The position numbers were made by a program, and so were the translations under genes. From Deltaproteobacteria bacterium (GTDB taxonomy: Bacteria; Desulfobacterota; GWC2-55-46): a DNA stretch of 64,000 nucleotides. This document shows positions 17,216-25,711 of the stretch, in pieces. The notes beneath the pieces were generated by a model. The model made no database searches. It saw nothing but the letters and a program-made list of their open reading frames with translations, and had not been told where the DNA came from. Positions within the stretch are counted from its first letter, which is position 1. Each line of letters opens with the position of its first letter. Location of the stretch: contig JACRCL010000017.1 of the NCBI GenBank assembly GCA_016219015.1, positions 53,100 to 117,099 on the forward strand, read 5' to 3'.

Positions 17216-18700
17216 TCAAGGGCGCTCCGTACATGCCGCCGTCTCCAGCAGCCTCCTTTTGAGCCTCATCTTCGTCATCTCTTGCACGTGCTCTCTTACG
17301 TCCCGCCCGAATTCCCGCTCTATCATGCCGAGGTATCTCGCGCCCTCGAAGTACCTGTGGAAGGCCCCGTCCCTGAACCTCAATACCTCCATGGCGCTAA
17401 GGTGCTTCGTGGGCAGAGGGAGCATCTCGTATGAGTGCTGCGAGAAGCCGTACCACTCATCCGGGAGCTTCCAGCCTTCCTTTACCGCCATGCCGTAGAG
17501 CTTCGAGCCGGGGTAAGCCATGGCGCAGTAGAAGTTCGCGAACTCGCAGTTCAAGTCCACCGCCATCTCGAGGGTCTCCTGCATGGTATCGAACGTGTCG
17601 TCGGGCAGCCCGAAGATGAAGTTCCCTATCACCCTTATGCCCGCGTCCCGTATCGCCGTGACCACTTTTTTTATGTCCCTGACCCTCATCCTCTTGGACG
17701 CCCCGTCCCTCACGTCCGGGTTGGCGGATTCTATCCCGAGGGCGAGCCAGTTGAGCCCCGCCTTCTTCATCTTCCGGAGGTGCTCGAATCTAATGGTGTC
17801 TATCCTCGCGTAAGCCCAGATATTGAGCCCGTATCCCCTCCTGTCGAGGAGGTCGAGTATCGGCATATAATGCCTCTCGTCGAGGACGAAAAGCTCATCG
17901 GCAATTTTCAGGTTCCTTATCCCCCTGTCCACGAGGAGGCCTATCTCGTCTACAACGAGTCCGGGTGACCTGTAGCGTATGGCGGGCCTGCCGAACGGCG
18001 CGTTTATGCAGCAGAAGACGCACGAGTACGGGCAACCGAGGCTCGTATAGACCGCGCCGTAAGGCGACCTGTTATTGATGTCGTCGAAGCAGTGCCAGTT
18101 GTGCGCCCTGTACCTGTCCATGGGCAGGAGGTCCCACGCGGCTATCGGGAGGACCTCGTCAAGGTCCTTAATGAGCGGCGCGGGGGGGTTGTTCCTTATG
18201 ACGCCATTGTCGCGGTACCATAGCCCCGGCACATCCGAAAGGCTCCGGGAGCCCTTGAGCGCCCCGACGAGCCCCTTCAGGGTATACGGCCCCTCGCCTT
18301 CCACGACGAAATCAACGGATTCCTCCTCCATCGTCTTTCCCGGAAGGGCCGAAGGGTGGAGCCCGCCGATGGCGACCTTTGACGACGTCCGCTCCTTCAA
18401 GCCCCTGCATATCCTCCCGGCTATTGTCATGTTCTGGGTCGAGGCCGAAGGCTGGGAGCCGTAGACGATAACCGCTGAAAGGAGGGGATTGAAATCGTTT
18501 ATCCTCGCGGCGGTCTCTTCGGGCGCGATATTCTCCGCGTTCGCGTCTATGACGGCCACGCTTACGCCGCTGTTCCGCAGGAACGCGGCCATCACTGCTA
18601 CCCAGAAAGGAGGCTCTATCGCCGAGTAATCCTTCCCGAGGCCCTGATATACCCGGTCCCTGTCCCCGGGGTTAATTAGCGCTACGTCCGGACCCATCAT
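17216..18700 (-). CDS. B12-binding radical SAM protein
   Basis: 494 residues: an N-terminal cobalamin-binding-like Rossmann domain (1-160), then a radical SAM core whose cluster motif is GCPYSCVFC (CxxxCxxC) near residue 210, and a C-terminal helical extension. Members of this class methylate or rearrange unactivated carbons of natural products and lipids. Its place between the split transketolase and a glycosyltransferase suggests it modifies the sugar or lipid made by this operon. The start at 18700 overlaps the transketolase stop (ATGATG). The open frame further upstream to 19009 is read from inside that gene and is not used. Confidence 0.85.
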   Translation of the reverse strand: MMGPDVALINPGDRDRVYQGLGKDYSAIEPPFWVAVMAAFLRNSGVSVAVIDANAENIAPEETAARINDFNPLLSAVIVYGSQPSASTQNMTIAGRICRGLKERTSSKVAIGGLHPSALPGKTMEEESVDFVVEGEGPYTLKGLVGALKGSRSLSDVPGLWYRDNGVIRNNPPAPLIKDLDEVLPIAAWDLLPMDRYRAHNWHCFDDINNRSPYGAVYTSLGCPYSCVFCCINAPFGRPAIRYRSPGLVVDEIGLLVDRGIRNLKIADELFVLDERHYMPILDLLDRRGYGLNIWAYARIDTIRFEHLRKMKKAGLNWLALGIESANPDVRDGASKRMRVRDIKKVVTAIRDAGIRVIGNFIFGLPDDTFDTMQETLEMAVDLNCEFANFYCAMAYPGSKLYGMAVKEGWKLPDEWYGFSQHSYEMLPLPTKHLSAMEVLRFRDGAFHRYFEGARYLGMIEREFGRDVREHVQEMTKMRLKRRLLETAACTERP

Positions 18701-19650
18701 GCCACCTTCAGAATGGTCTTTATGCTCCTTGAGATATCTTCCTCGCCGAGCCCGGCGAGCCTGTGGAGGTATTCGCGCCCGCCGATGTCGAATATATACT
18801 CGTCCGCAAACCCCATCCTCTTTATGACCCCGCCAAAGCCGTTGTCCGCAAGGGTTGAAGCGACTATCGAATCGAGCCCGCCCTTTCCGATAAAACCTTC
18901 CTCTATGGTGACGATATACCGGTAGTCCTTGAGCGAGCTGTAAAGGGCCGCCGGGTCGAAGGGCCTTAGAAGGAAGATATCGACGACCCCGGCATCTATA
19001 CCCTCCCACTGCAGCGCGCCGGCCACCTTTAAGGCCTTATGCGTCATATAGCCGGTCGAGACAAGGCAGATCTCGCCGCCCTTCCTCAACTCAAAGAACC
19101 CGTCTTCTATATTTATCTTTTCAATATTATCGGCGTATATGCCCGGCAGGGGTTTGCCCTCGAACCTCAGGTACTTGGGGGACTTCACTTTTATCGAGTA
19201 GTCAACGAACTTTCTTACGAGGTTACAGTCGCTCGGGGAGAAGACCGTCATGTTCGGCAGGGCCCTCATTATGGAGAGGTCTTCGAGGCAGTGGTGCGTC
19301 GGGCCTGATACGTCGTAGCTCATCCCGGCCCCTACCCCGATGAGGTTCACGTTCAGCTCCTTCAACTGCGACTGCAGGGCCAGGTTTATCCTTATCTGCT
19401 CGTACGCCCTCATGGTGAGGAACGGCGCTATGGCGTAGGCGTAGACGATGAACCCCTCGAGCGCGAGCCCGGTGGAGACGTTCACGAGGTTCTGCTCGGC
19501 TATGCCGACGTTGATGAACCTGCCGGGGAAGTCCGCCCTTAAAGCGTCAAGGCGCGGGGAGCCGAAGTCCGCGCTCAGGAAAAAAATCCTTTCGTCCCCG
19601 CCCATGCGGGCGTGGACCTCCTCTATGAAGGCGTCCCTCATCGTGCTCAT
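18697..19650 (-). CDS. Transketolase-like enzyme, C-terminal half (pyrimidine-binding subunit)
   Basis: A 317-residue protein equal to the C-terminal two domains of a transketolase: the TPP pyrimidine-binding domain with the activating Glu in NVGIAEQNLV, and the transketolase C domain. The N-terminal half is encoded directly upstream with a 4-bp overlap, so the two should form one heteromeric enzyme. Split transketolases of this kind occur in secondary sugar clusters as well as in central metabolism. Here the neighbours are all nucleotide-sugar enzymes, which points to a dedicated C2-transfer step. Confidence 0.87.
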   Translation of the reverse strand: MSTMRDAFIEEVHARMGGDERIFFLSADFGSPRLDALRADFPGRFINVGIAEQNLVNVSTGLALEGFIVYAYAIAPFLTMRAYEQIRINLALQSQLKELNVNLIGVGAGMSYDVSGPTHHCLEDLSIMRALPNMTVFSPSDCNLVRKFVDYSIKVKSPKYLRFEGKPLPGIYADNIEKINIEDGFFELRKGGEICLVSTGYMTHKALKVAGALQWEGIDAGVVDIFLLRPFDPAALYSSLKDYRYIVTIEEGFIGKGGLDSIVASTLADNGFGGVIKRMGFADEYIFDIGGREYLHRLAGLGEEDISRSIKTILKVA

Positions 19651-20477
19651 CTCATGGCCTCTATTATCGAATCGACCTCTTCAGGTCTGATGTTCCTTAT
19701 GTGGCTCAAGGCGTCGGACTCAAGGGACGGGACCCCCTTGCCCTTTATCGTGTCGGCTATGAGCGCCTTCGGCCTGTTCCCTTGCGTACCCTTCAGGCGC
19801 GAGAGCGCGAGGGCCAGGTCATCCGGGTCATGCCCGTCAACTGAAGAGACCTCCCACCCGAACGCGCGGAGCTTTTCTTCGAGCGGATTTAAATCTATTA
19901 TGTTCTTGCAGAAATCGAGCATCGATACATTGTTACGGTCTATTATGAGGACGAGGTTGTCGAGCCCGTGCATGGACGCGAACATCACCGCCTCCCAAAC
20001 CGACCCCTCGCAGAGCTCGCCGTCGCCCACAAGGACGAAGACGGTCTCACTTCTCCCCTTTCTCTTCAAGGCTATTGCCATGCCGCACCCGACCCCTGGG
20101 CCGTGGCCGAGCGACCCGTTCACAGTCTCGAACCCCGGTATCACGGGGTCAGGTATGCCGCCGAGGAAGGTCCCTTCCCCGCAGACCCTGTCGAGTTCCT
20201 TCCTGTCGAAGTACCCGAGGTCTGCCAATATAGGGTATAGCGATATCGCGCCGTGGCCCTTGCTGATGATAAGCCTGTCCCTCCCCTCCCACGCCGGGTC
20301 ATAGGGGTTGAAGCGGAGGACGTGGCCGTAAAAAAGCGCGGTGAATATCTCCACGCACGAAAGCGAGGACGCTATCCGAGTCTCCTGCGCTACTTTATGC
20401 ACCCTGAGGGCCTCTTTCCTCACCCAGGCGGCCTTCGTCCTCAAGGGTGAGCACATCTCCTTCCGCGCTACCTGCAT
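19647..20477 (-). CDS. Transketolase-like enzyme, N-terminal half (TPP diphosphate-binding subunit)
   Basis: A 276-residue TPP-binding subunit. It has the conserved His in ISKGHGAISLYP, the diphosphate/Mg motif GDGELCEGSVWEA with DRNNV about 20 residues later, and GSLGHGPGVGCG. I place the start at the ATG at 20477, with GGGAGG six bases upstream. An earlier ATG at 20516 would overlap the reductase gene by 49 bp, and a later one at 20456 has no spacing to its ribosome site. It pairs with the C-terminal half that follows. Confidence 0.87.
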   Translation of the reverse strand: MQVARKEMCSPLRTKAAWVRKEALRVHKVAQETRIASSLSCVEIFTALFYGHVLRFNPYDPAWEGRDRLIISKGHGAISLYPILADLGYFDRKELDRVCGEGTFLGGIPDPVIPGFETVNGSLGHGPGVGCGMAIALKRKGRSETVFVLVGDGELCEGSVWEAVMFASMHGLDNLVLIIDRNNVSMLDFCKNIIDLNPLEEKLRAFGWEVSSVDGHDPDDLALALSRLKGTQGNRPKALIADTIKGKGVPSLESDALSHIRNIRPEEVDSIIEAMR

Positions 20478-21418
20478 AGGGCGCCTCCCGAATTGTTCTT
20501 CGAGTACCACTCGCATGTAGCCGCTATCCCCTCGTCGAGCGTCACTTTCGGCCTCCAGCCCAGCGTTGCGAACCTTGAGCTGTCAAGGAGCTTCCTCTTC
20601 GCCCCGTCGGGGCGGGACCTGTCCCAGGTTATCTCTCCTTTGTACCCGACAACCCCGGCTATACACTTCGCCAGGTCCCTGATCGACATTTCCATGCCGC
20701 TGCCGACGTTATAGTGGCCGCGCCCGCGGGCATTGAGGATGGCGAAAACGGATGCGTCTGCCGCGTCGTCGCTGAAGAGGAACTCCCTTAGAGGCGAGCC
20801 GCTCCCCCAGAGGGCGACCCTGTCCCGCCCCTCTTCCTTCGCGTCCGTTATCTTCCTTATCAGCGCCGAGAGCACATGGGAGCCCTCGAGGCTGAAGTCG
20901 TCGTTCGGCCCGTAGACCGAGTTGGGGACAAGGGCGACGAACCTCTCGACCCCGTCCTCCCTGTTATAGGCCTTGCAGGCGGTTATCCCCGCTATCTTGG
21001 CTATGGCGTAAGGCTCGCTCGTCTCTTCGAGCGGGCCCGCGAGCAGGTACTCTTCCTTCATGGGCTGCGGGCAGCCCTTGGGGTATATGCAGGACGAGCC
21101 GTAGAAGACGGCCCTTTTTACTTCGTACCTCCTGCACGCCTCGAAGACGTTGTCCTGCATGGAGATGTTCGCGTGGAGGAATTCGGCGGGCCGGGTCTTA
21201 TTGGCCATTATCCCGCCCGTAAGCCCGGCGGCCATGAAGACGTAATCGGGCCTTTCCTCCCTGAAGAACCGGTCTACCTGGGCCTGGTCAGTCAGGTCAA
21301 GCACGGAGCGGGCGCGGGTAACGACGTTACCGCAGCCCTCGGAGCCGAGCCTTCGCAATAAGGCCGAGCCGAGGAGGCCCGCGTGGCCCGCCACATATAT
21401 CTTCGAGCGCTTAAACAT
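20468..21418 (-). CDS. GDP-L-fucose synthase-like NAD(P)-dependent epimerase/reductase
   Basis: A 316-residue extended SDR. The GHAGLLGSAL dinucleotide loop is at residues 11-20, GSSCIYP gives Ser108/Cys110, and Tyr137/Lys141 lie in YAIAK; the His of GSHVLSAL also matches GDP-fucose synthase. That enzyme epimerises C3 and C5 of a GDP-4-keto-6-deoxy sugar and reduces C4. No GDP-mannose 4,6-dehydratase is present in this window, so the substrate may be another GDP-4-keto sugar or be supplied from elsewhere. It overlaps both neighbours by 8-10 bp. Confidence 0.85.
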   Translation of the reverse strand: MFKRSKIYVAGHAGLLGSALLRRLGSEGCGNVVTRARSVLDLTDQAQVDRFFREERPDYVFMAAGLTGGIMANKTRPAEFLHANISMQDNVFEACRRYEVKRAVFYGSSCIYPKGCPQPMKEEYLLAGPLEETSEPYAIAKIAGITACKAYNREDGVERFVALVPNSVYGPNDDFSLEGSHVLSALIRKITDAKEEGRDRVALWGSGSPLREFLFSDDAADASVFAILNARGRGHYNVGSGMEMSIRDLAKCIAGVVGYKGEITWDRSRPDGAKRKLLDSSRFATLGWRPKVTLDEGIAATCEWYSKNNSGGALCR

Positions 21419-22346
21419 TCCCGTACCTGCTGTTGACGACTATCCTGTAGCCTTTTATAAGCTCCCTTATCCCGTCGTCGAGGCCGTAAGCGGGCTTGAA
21501 CCCGGTCTTTTCGATCTTCTCGTTCGACACCATGTAGTCCCTCTTGTCGGGGTCCTCTCCCACGGGGGCCTCCATGTAGACGAAGTCGTCTATCTGCTCC
21601 TTTATCTTCGCGCAGAGCTCGAGCTTGGTCAGGTTGGCGCCCGAGAGCCCGACGTTATACGGCCCGCCCGCCATGGAATCGAAATTATCGACGGCGTGCA
21701 GGAACGCCCTTGCCACGTCGCGGACGTGGATATAGTTCCTTTTGAAGCGCCCCTCGAAGACGACGACGAACCTGTCTTTCACCGCCCTGTAGGTAAAGTC
21801 GTTCACAAGGAGGTCTATCCTCATCCTCGGGGACGCGCCGAAGACCGTCGCGAGCCTGAGGCTTATGGAGTTCCCCCTCTCAAGCACTATCCTTTCGGCC
21901 TCGACCTTCGTCCTTCCGTAGGCCGATATCGGATTGAGAGGGGTCTCCTCGGTGCAGAAGACGTTCTTCTGCCCGATGCCGTAGCCGCTGTTCGTGGTAG
22001 GTATGATCATCCTCTGGTCTTTTGACGCGAGCCTCGCCAGGAGCCCTATGGCGTCCCTGTTCGTGGTAACCGTGCCGATGGAGTCCCTCTTGCACAGCGG
22101 CGCGCCAACGAGCGCGGCGAGCGGGATTATGTAGTCGGCCTTTTTAAGATAAGGCCCTATGAAGCCCTCGTCCCTCGCGTCCCCCCGCGCCACCTCGAAG
22201 CTATCGAAGGCGCAGCACTCGAGGAGCGGGGTCTGGCCGAACATGAAATTATCAAGCACAGTCACGGCGTGTCCGGCCTTCAGAAGCTCCGGGACGAGCG
22301 TGGAGCCTATGTAGCCCGCCCCGCCTGTCACAAGGATATTTGCCAT
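21411..22346 (-). CDS. NAD-dependent sugar epimerase/dehydratase (SDR)
   Basis: A 311-residue extended SDR. The GGAGYIGS loop is near the N-terminus, TTNSGYGIG is the catalytic Thr/Ser region, and SAYGRTK holds the Tyr and Lys. The Asp-Glu pair typical of 4,6-dehydratases is not in the TTNSG segment, so an epimerase or reductase is more likely. The start is set at 22346 (MANILVTGG) behind GGGAG. A longer frame to 22403 reads 19 residues from repeat C copy 1 and is rejected. It overlaps the next gene by 8 bp (ATGTTTAA). Confidence 0.84.
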   Translation of the reverse strand: MANILVTGGAGYIGSTLVPELLKAGHAVTVLDNFMFGQTPLLECCAFDSFEVARGDARDEGFIGPYLKKADYIIPLAALVGAPLCKRDSIGTVTTNRDAIGLLARLASKDQRMIIPTTNSGYGIGQKNVFCTEETPLNPISAYGRTKVEAERIVLERGNSISLRLATVFGASPRMRIDLLVNDFTYRAVKDRFVVVFEGRFKRNYIHVRDVARAFLHAVDNFDSMAGGPYNVGLSGANLTKLELCAKIKEQIDDFVYMEAPVGEDPDKRDYMVSNEKIEKTGFKPAYGLDDGIRELIKGYRIVVNSRYGNV

Positions 22347-22362
22347 CGCTTCAAGCTCCCTT

Positions 22363-22480
22363 GAATCTCCCCGCAGCAAAGCTGCGGGGAATCTTCGACA
22401 CATAAGGAAGATTTCGATTCCGATTCGCTCGCTAAACCCCGCAGCAAGCTGCGGGGAATGCGCTCGCTATGCGTGTTCAT
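22363..22480. repeat. Repeat C, copy 1 (double-hairpin element)
   Basis: An element of about 118 bp made of two GC hairpins (CCCCGCAGC..GCTGCGGGG and CCCCGCAGCAAGCTGCGGGG) joined by an AT-rich stretch with CGATTCGCTCGCTAAAC. It ends in GCGTGTTCAT. It separates the dehydratase gene from the SDR gene within the operon, and its right end contains the stop of the dehydratase gene (22477-22479). Other copies are at 31576, 46426 and 53610. Confidence 0.88.
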
Positions 22481-23637
22481 ACGGTCTTCAGTGTCTCGTG
22501 GAGGTAATCTATCTTTGGCCTCAAGTCATAGGGGTGGTTGCCGATGAAGAAGCCGTTGTAGTGGGCTATGTCGGCGTTCTTCGAGCCCGTGACCTCGTGG
22601 TCGTAGTATTTTATGACGTCGTGCCGGAGGATGTTGCCGCCGGTTATTATCCTGTGCTCTATGCCTGCGTCCTTGAGCTTTCCTAAGACGTCTTTCCGCA
22701 CTATGCCGGAGGCCGGGTCAACTATCATGGTGAACGAGAACCACGAGCTCTCCCCGACCTCCCTCTGGGTTATGAACCTTTTATCCCCCGAGAAGAGGGA
22801 CTTGAAGTGGGCCGCGTTCCGCCTCCTTATGCTCAGGAAGCCTTCGAGCTTCTTCAACTGGGCCTTGCCGACGGCGCCCTGCATCTCCCCCGGCCTTACG
22901 TTGTACCCCGGGAGTATGAACCTGTAGGCCTCGTAGAAATCGTCCCCGTTCCTCTTGAATATCGGGCTGTCCTCGTCCTGGTCCCTCGTCCACCCGTGGT
23001 TCCGGAGCGATTTCAAGATGTTATAAATCTCCTTGTCGCCGGTAAGGACGAAGCCGCCCTCCATGGTGGAGATATGGTGTGAGAAGAAAGTGCTGAAGGT
23101 GTTGACGAGGCCGAACGTGCCCGTGTATCGCCCATTGAACCTCGCGCCCATCGACTCGCAGTTGTCCTCAAATAGTGTGATATCGTTTTCATCGCAAAGG
23201 GCCGTTATCTCGTCGAACTGGCAGGGGTTGCCGAGTATCGATACCGCCGCTATCATCCGCGTCTTTTTTGATACGGCCTTCTTAAGCTCCCCCATGTCGT
23301 AGTTCAGGGTCTCGATGTCGACGTCCACGAACTTGAGCTTGAGGCCGTACTGGTGGAGCGGGTGGAAGGTCGTTGACCACGATATGCACGGCACTATCAC
23401 CTCGTCCCCGCGCCTCAAGGGGTTCTCTTTCCTGTAGAAGAGCGAGGCGACGGCTATGAGGTTGGCGGAGGACCCGGAGTTCGCCATGACCGCGTACCTC
23501 ATGCCGAAGTGGGCGGCGAACGCCTCCTCGAACTCCCTTACCTGCCTCCCCATCGTGAAGGTGCCCCCGTTCAGCACTTCGATAACCGCGTCCCGCTCCT
23601 CCTGCCCCCACGTGGAGCTTGCCAGCTCGAACCTCAC
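22477..23637 (-). CDS. DegT/DnrJ-fold PLP enzyme with His in place of the Schiff-base Lys (3-dehydratase type)
   Basis: A 386-residue DegT-fold, PLP-dependent enzyme. At the position where sugar aminotransferases have the PLP lysine, it reads FFSHHISTMEGG, so the lysine is replaced by His (residue 187 from the GTG start). This substitution defines the 3-dehydratases ColD and RfbH/E1, which remove the C3 hydroxyl of 4-keto-6-deoxy sugars. The length matches ColD rather than the longer RfbH. I use the GTG at 23637, preceded by GAGGTGA; an ATG at 23652 lies inside the upstream gene without a ribosome site. The stop codon is inside repeat C copy 1. Confidence 0.83.
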   Translation of the reverse strand: MRFELASSTWGQEERDAVIEVLNGGTFTMGRQVREFEEAFAAHFGMRYAVMANSGSSANLIAVASLFYRKENPLRRGDEVIVPCISWSTTFHPLHQYGLKLKFVDVDIETLNYDMGELKKAVSKKTRMIAAVSILGNPCQFDEITALCDENDITLFEDNCESMGARFNGRYTGTFGLVNTFSTFFSHHISTMEGGFVLTGDKEIYNILKSLRNHGWTRDQDEDSPIFKRNGDDFYEAYRFILPGYNVRPGEMQGAVGKAQLKKLEGFLSIRRRNAAHFKSLFSGDKRFITQREVGESSWFSFTMIVDPASGIVRKDVLGKLKDAGIEHRIITGGNILRHDVIKYYDHEVTGSKNADIAHYNGFFIGNHPYDLRPKIDYLHETLKTV

Positions 23638-23641
23638 CGCG

Positions 23642-24646
23642 TCACCTCGCATGATGAAAAGTCGGCCTGTAGACGATTATCTCCGAGCCGTTGAAATCGA
23701 ACTTGAACGGTATGTGCAGGTACGATTTAAGCGCCTCCCTGACCCTTGGCTGGTCCTCCGGCTCGGCGTAGAAGAGGATGAACCCCCCGCCGCCCGCGCC
23801 AAGGAGTTTCCCCCCCACGGCGCCGCTCTTTATGGCCGAGGCGTACATCTCGTCTACATGGCCGTTGCTTATCTTCGTCGATAGCCTCTTTTTAAGCCGC
23901 CATGTCTCGTGGAGCAGCCTGCCGAAGTCGGTAAAATCGCCCCTCTTCGACGTAAGGACCTTCTGGGCCTGGTCCACGAGCGAGCGCATCTTTAAAAGTT
24001 CATCCCTGTTCTTAGGGGTATTCTGTACCTGCTCCTCCGCTATCTCGGAGGCGCACCTGGATATCCCCGTATAGAAGAGCATGAATTTTTTCTCAAAGCT
24101 CTTCAGACAGCCCTCTTCCATTATTATGGGCTCCACGACTATCTCGCCGTTCTGGAGGAACTCGATGGTGTTGAGCCCACCGCACGCGGCCCAGACCTGG
24201 TCCTGCGAGCCGACGTTCTCCCTTATGAGGTCCTGCTCGACGTGGATCGCCTCCCTGAAAAGCTGCTCCTTCGAGATTATCTTCCCTTCGAGGGCATGGA
24301 GCGTCTTAAGCAGGCCGACGGTAAAGGCCGAGCTCGAGCCCATGCCCGAGCGGGCGGGTATGTCGCCGTCATGGTGTATTTCGAGCCCCTGGTCGATCTT
24401 CAGGTGGTCGAGGGTCCCCTTGACGGCAGGGTGCTGTATCTCGTCCCTGCTGCTCACGAGCTCTATCCTGGAGTAGGCTATCCTGTACCTGTGCTCGAAG
24501 AAGGGGGGGAGCTCCCTGCAGCTTATGTAGCAGTACTTGTCTATGGCCACCCCCAGGACCTTGCCGCCGTTCTCCCTGTACCACTGGGGGTAGTCCGTCC
24601 CGCCGCCGAAGAAGGATATCCTGTGGGGGGTGCGCGATACTATCAT
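23642..24646 (-). CDS. GHMP-family sugar kinase (heptose-7-phosphate kinase HddA-like)
   Basis: A 334-residue GHMP kinase. It has TPHRISFFGGGTDYP at the N-terminus, the phosphate loop PARSGMGSSSAF in the middle and LLGAGGGGFILFY near the end. Closest by eye is HddA, which phosphorylates C1 of D-glycero-alpha-D-manno-heptose 7-phosphate. Pairing with the guanylyltransferase gene upstream (4-bp overlap) supports formation of a GDP-heptose or a similar GDP-sugar. L-fucose kinase-type activity cannot be excluded. Confidence 0.83.
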   Translation of the reverse strand: MIVSRTPHRISFFGGGTDYPQWYRENGGKVLGVAIDKYCYISCRELPPFFEHRYRIAYSRIELVSSRDEIQHPAVKGTLDHLKIDQGLEIHHDGDIPARSGMGSSSAFTVGLLKTLHALEGKIISKEQLFREAIHVEQDLIRENVGSQDQVWAACGGLNTIEFLQNGEIVVEPIIMEEGCLKSFEKKFMLFYTGISRCASEIAEEQVQNTPKNRDELLKMRSLVDQAQKVLTSKRGDFTDFGRLLHETWRLKKRLSTKISNGHVDEMYASAIKSGAVGGKLLGAGGGGFILFYAEPEDQPRVREALKSYLHIPFKFDFNGSEIIVYRPTFHHAR

Positions 24647-25362
24647 CCGCCAGCCCCCTTCCTCATGTTCCTGAATTCCCTCCGCGCCCTCTCGTAATCC
24701 TCGGGTATGCCGATGTCGATGAAGTAAGAGTCGCTCACGAACCCGGAGGCGTTGAGCGAGCCTATCTCTTTTTCGAGAAAGTCCTTTTCAAAGGAGAAGA
24801 TTTTAAGCCCTGTTTTCGAGAGCTTCTCCCCGATATCCCTGTTGACGGCGTAGACCCCGCCGTTCACAAGGCCCGCTCTTACGAAGGACTTCTCCCTGAA
24901 GCCCGCTACGCGGTTTCCATCGAGTATCACCGAGCCGTATCTCTCAAAATCGCGCATGGGCTTGAGCGCCAGGGTTATCTCGGCCCGGCTATCCCTGTGC
25001 GCCTTTATAAGCCCGTCGAGGCCGACCTCGAAGAAGGTGTCCCCGTTAAGTATGAAAAGCTCTTCCCCGCGTATGTGTCCGAGGGAAGCGAGTATCGCCC
25101 CGCCCGTGCCGAGCGGCTCCTCCTCTATCATGTACTCGATACTCATCTCCCTGTACATGGGGCCGAAGAAGTCCTTTATCGCCTCGGACCTGTACCCTGT
25201 CGACAGGACGGCCTTCGCTATGCCGGCCTCGGCGAGGGGGTCGAGCACATAGCTCAGGAAAGGCCTGCCGTTCACCCCGGCCATTGGCTTGGGCACGTCC
25301 TTTACGACGCGCCTGAGCCTGGTGCCCAGCCCCCCGGCGAGGACTATGGCCTCCGAAGGCAT
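24643..25362 (-). CDS. Sugar-1-phosphate nucleotidyltransferase (HddC-like guanylyltransferase)
   Basis: A 239-residue nucleotidyltransferase. It has the signature AIVLAGGLGTRLRRV at the N-terminus, PKPMAGVNGRPFL after it, LNGDTFFEV for metal binding, and a final domain with DIGIPEDYERARREF. It should activate a sugar 1-phosphate with GTP or another NTP. The start at 25362 (MPSEAIVLAGG) fits the family; the frame stays open to 25620, but that part is AT-rich non-coding sequence containing the promoter. It is the first gene of the operon that runs down to 15684. Confidence 0.83.
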   Translation of the reverse strand: MPSEAIVLAGGLGTRLRRVVKDVPKPMAGVNGRPFLSYVLDPLAEAGIAKAVLSTGYRSEAIKDFFGPMYREMSIEYMIEEEPLGTGGAILASLGHIRGEELFILNGDTFFEVGLDGLIKAHRDSRAEITLALKPMRDFERYGSVILDGNRVAGFREKSFVRAGLVNGGVYAVNRDIGEKLSKTGLKIFSFEKDFLEKEIGSLNASGFVSDSYFIDIGIPEDYERARREFRNMRKGAGG

Positions 25363-25513
25363 CACGAGCCTGTCTTTCCATGCGTGCGCTGTCATCAGTC
25401 CCGTATTTTCACGACTCGGAATAAAGTGTTTACGGACGGCATTCGACGGAATCAAAAAAACAAGGCTGTGAGAGCGGCCGTTATAGAGGCGGATTATTTC
25501 TTCATGAGAAATA

Positions 25514-25541
25514 ACTTTAGACCAGATTTCAGGTTTGTCAA
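25514..25541 (-). promoter_or_regulatory. Sigma-70 promoter for the GDP-sugar operon
   Basis: On the minus strand TTGACA (25541-25536) and TAAAGT (25519-25514) are 16 bp apart. Transcription would start near 25507, about 145 nt before the first gene. It lies back to back with the histidine-kinase promoter at 25633. No other feature is seen in the 350-bp gap 25363-25711. Confidence 0.6.
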
Positions 25542-25632
25542 CCGCGTCTGTTTTTTGTATTAGCGCGCAAAAAGGGGTTTTGCGCGCCGTTAAGCGGGCT
25601 GCCCACCTGTCCAAAAACACAGCCCCGTGCTA

Positions 25633-25660
25633 TTGACAGGCGCCGTGGGTAATATAGAAT
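25633..25660 (+). promoter_or_regulatory. Sigma-70 promoter for the histidine kinase gene
   Basis: TTGACA at 25633-25638 and TAGAAT at 25655-25660 with a 16-bp spacer, about 50 bp before the TTG start of the kinase. The two promoters in this gap are divergent, so kinase and sugar operon could share control. Confidence 0.6.
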
Positions 25661-25711
25661 TTAATTATCCACATCTTTCATTTCTTTTTTCGACGGAAAG
25701 GCCACGTTCCC

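Noticed and set aside
22347..22403. 19-residue extension of the SDR at 21411
   Set aside because: It is encoded in repeat C copy 1; the Rossmann fold starts at MANILVTGG.
22477..23652. Calling the DegT-fold protein an aminotransferase
   Set aside because: The Schiff-base lysine is replaced by His, as in 3-dehydratases.
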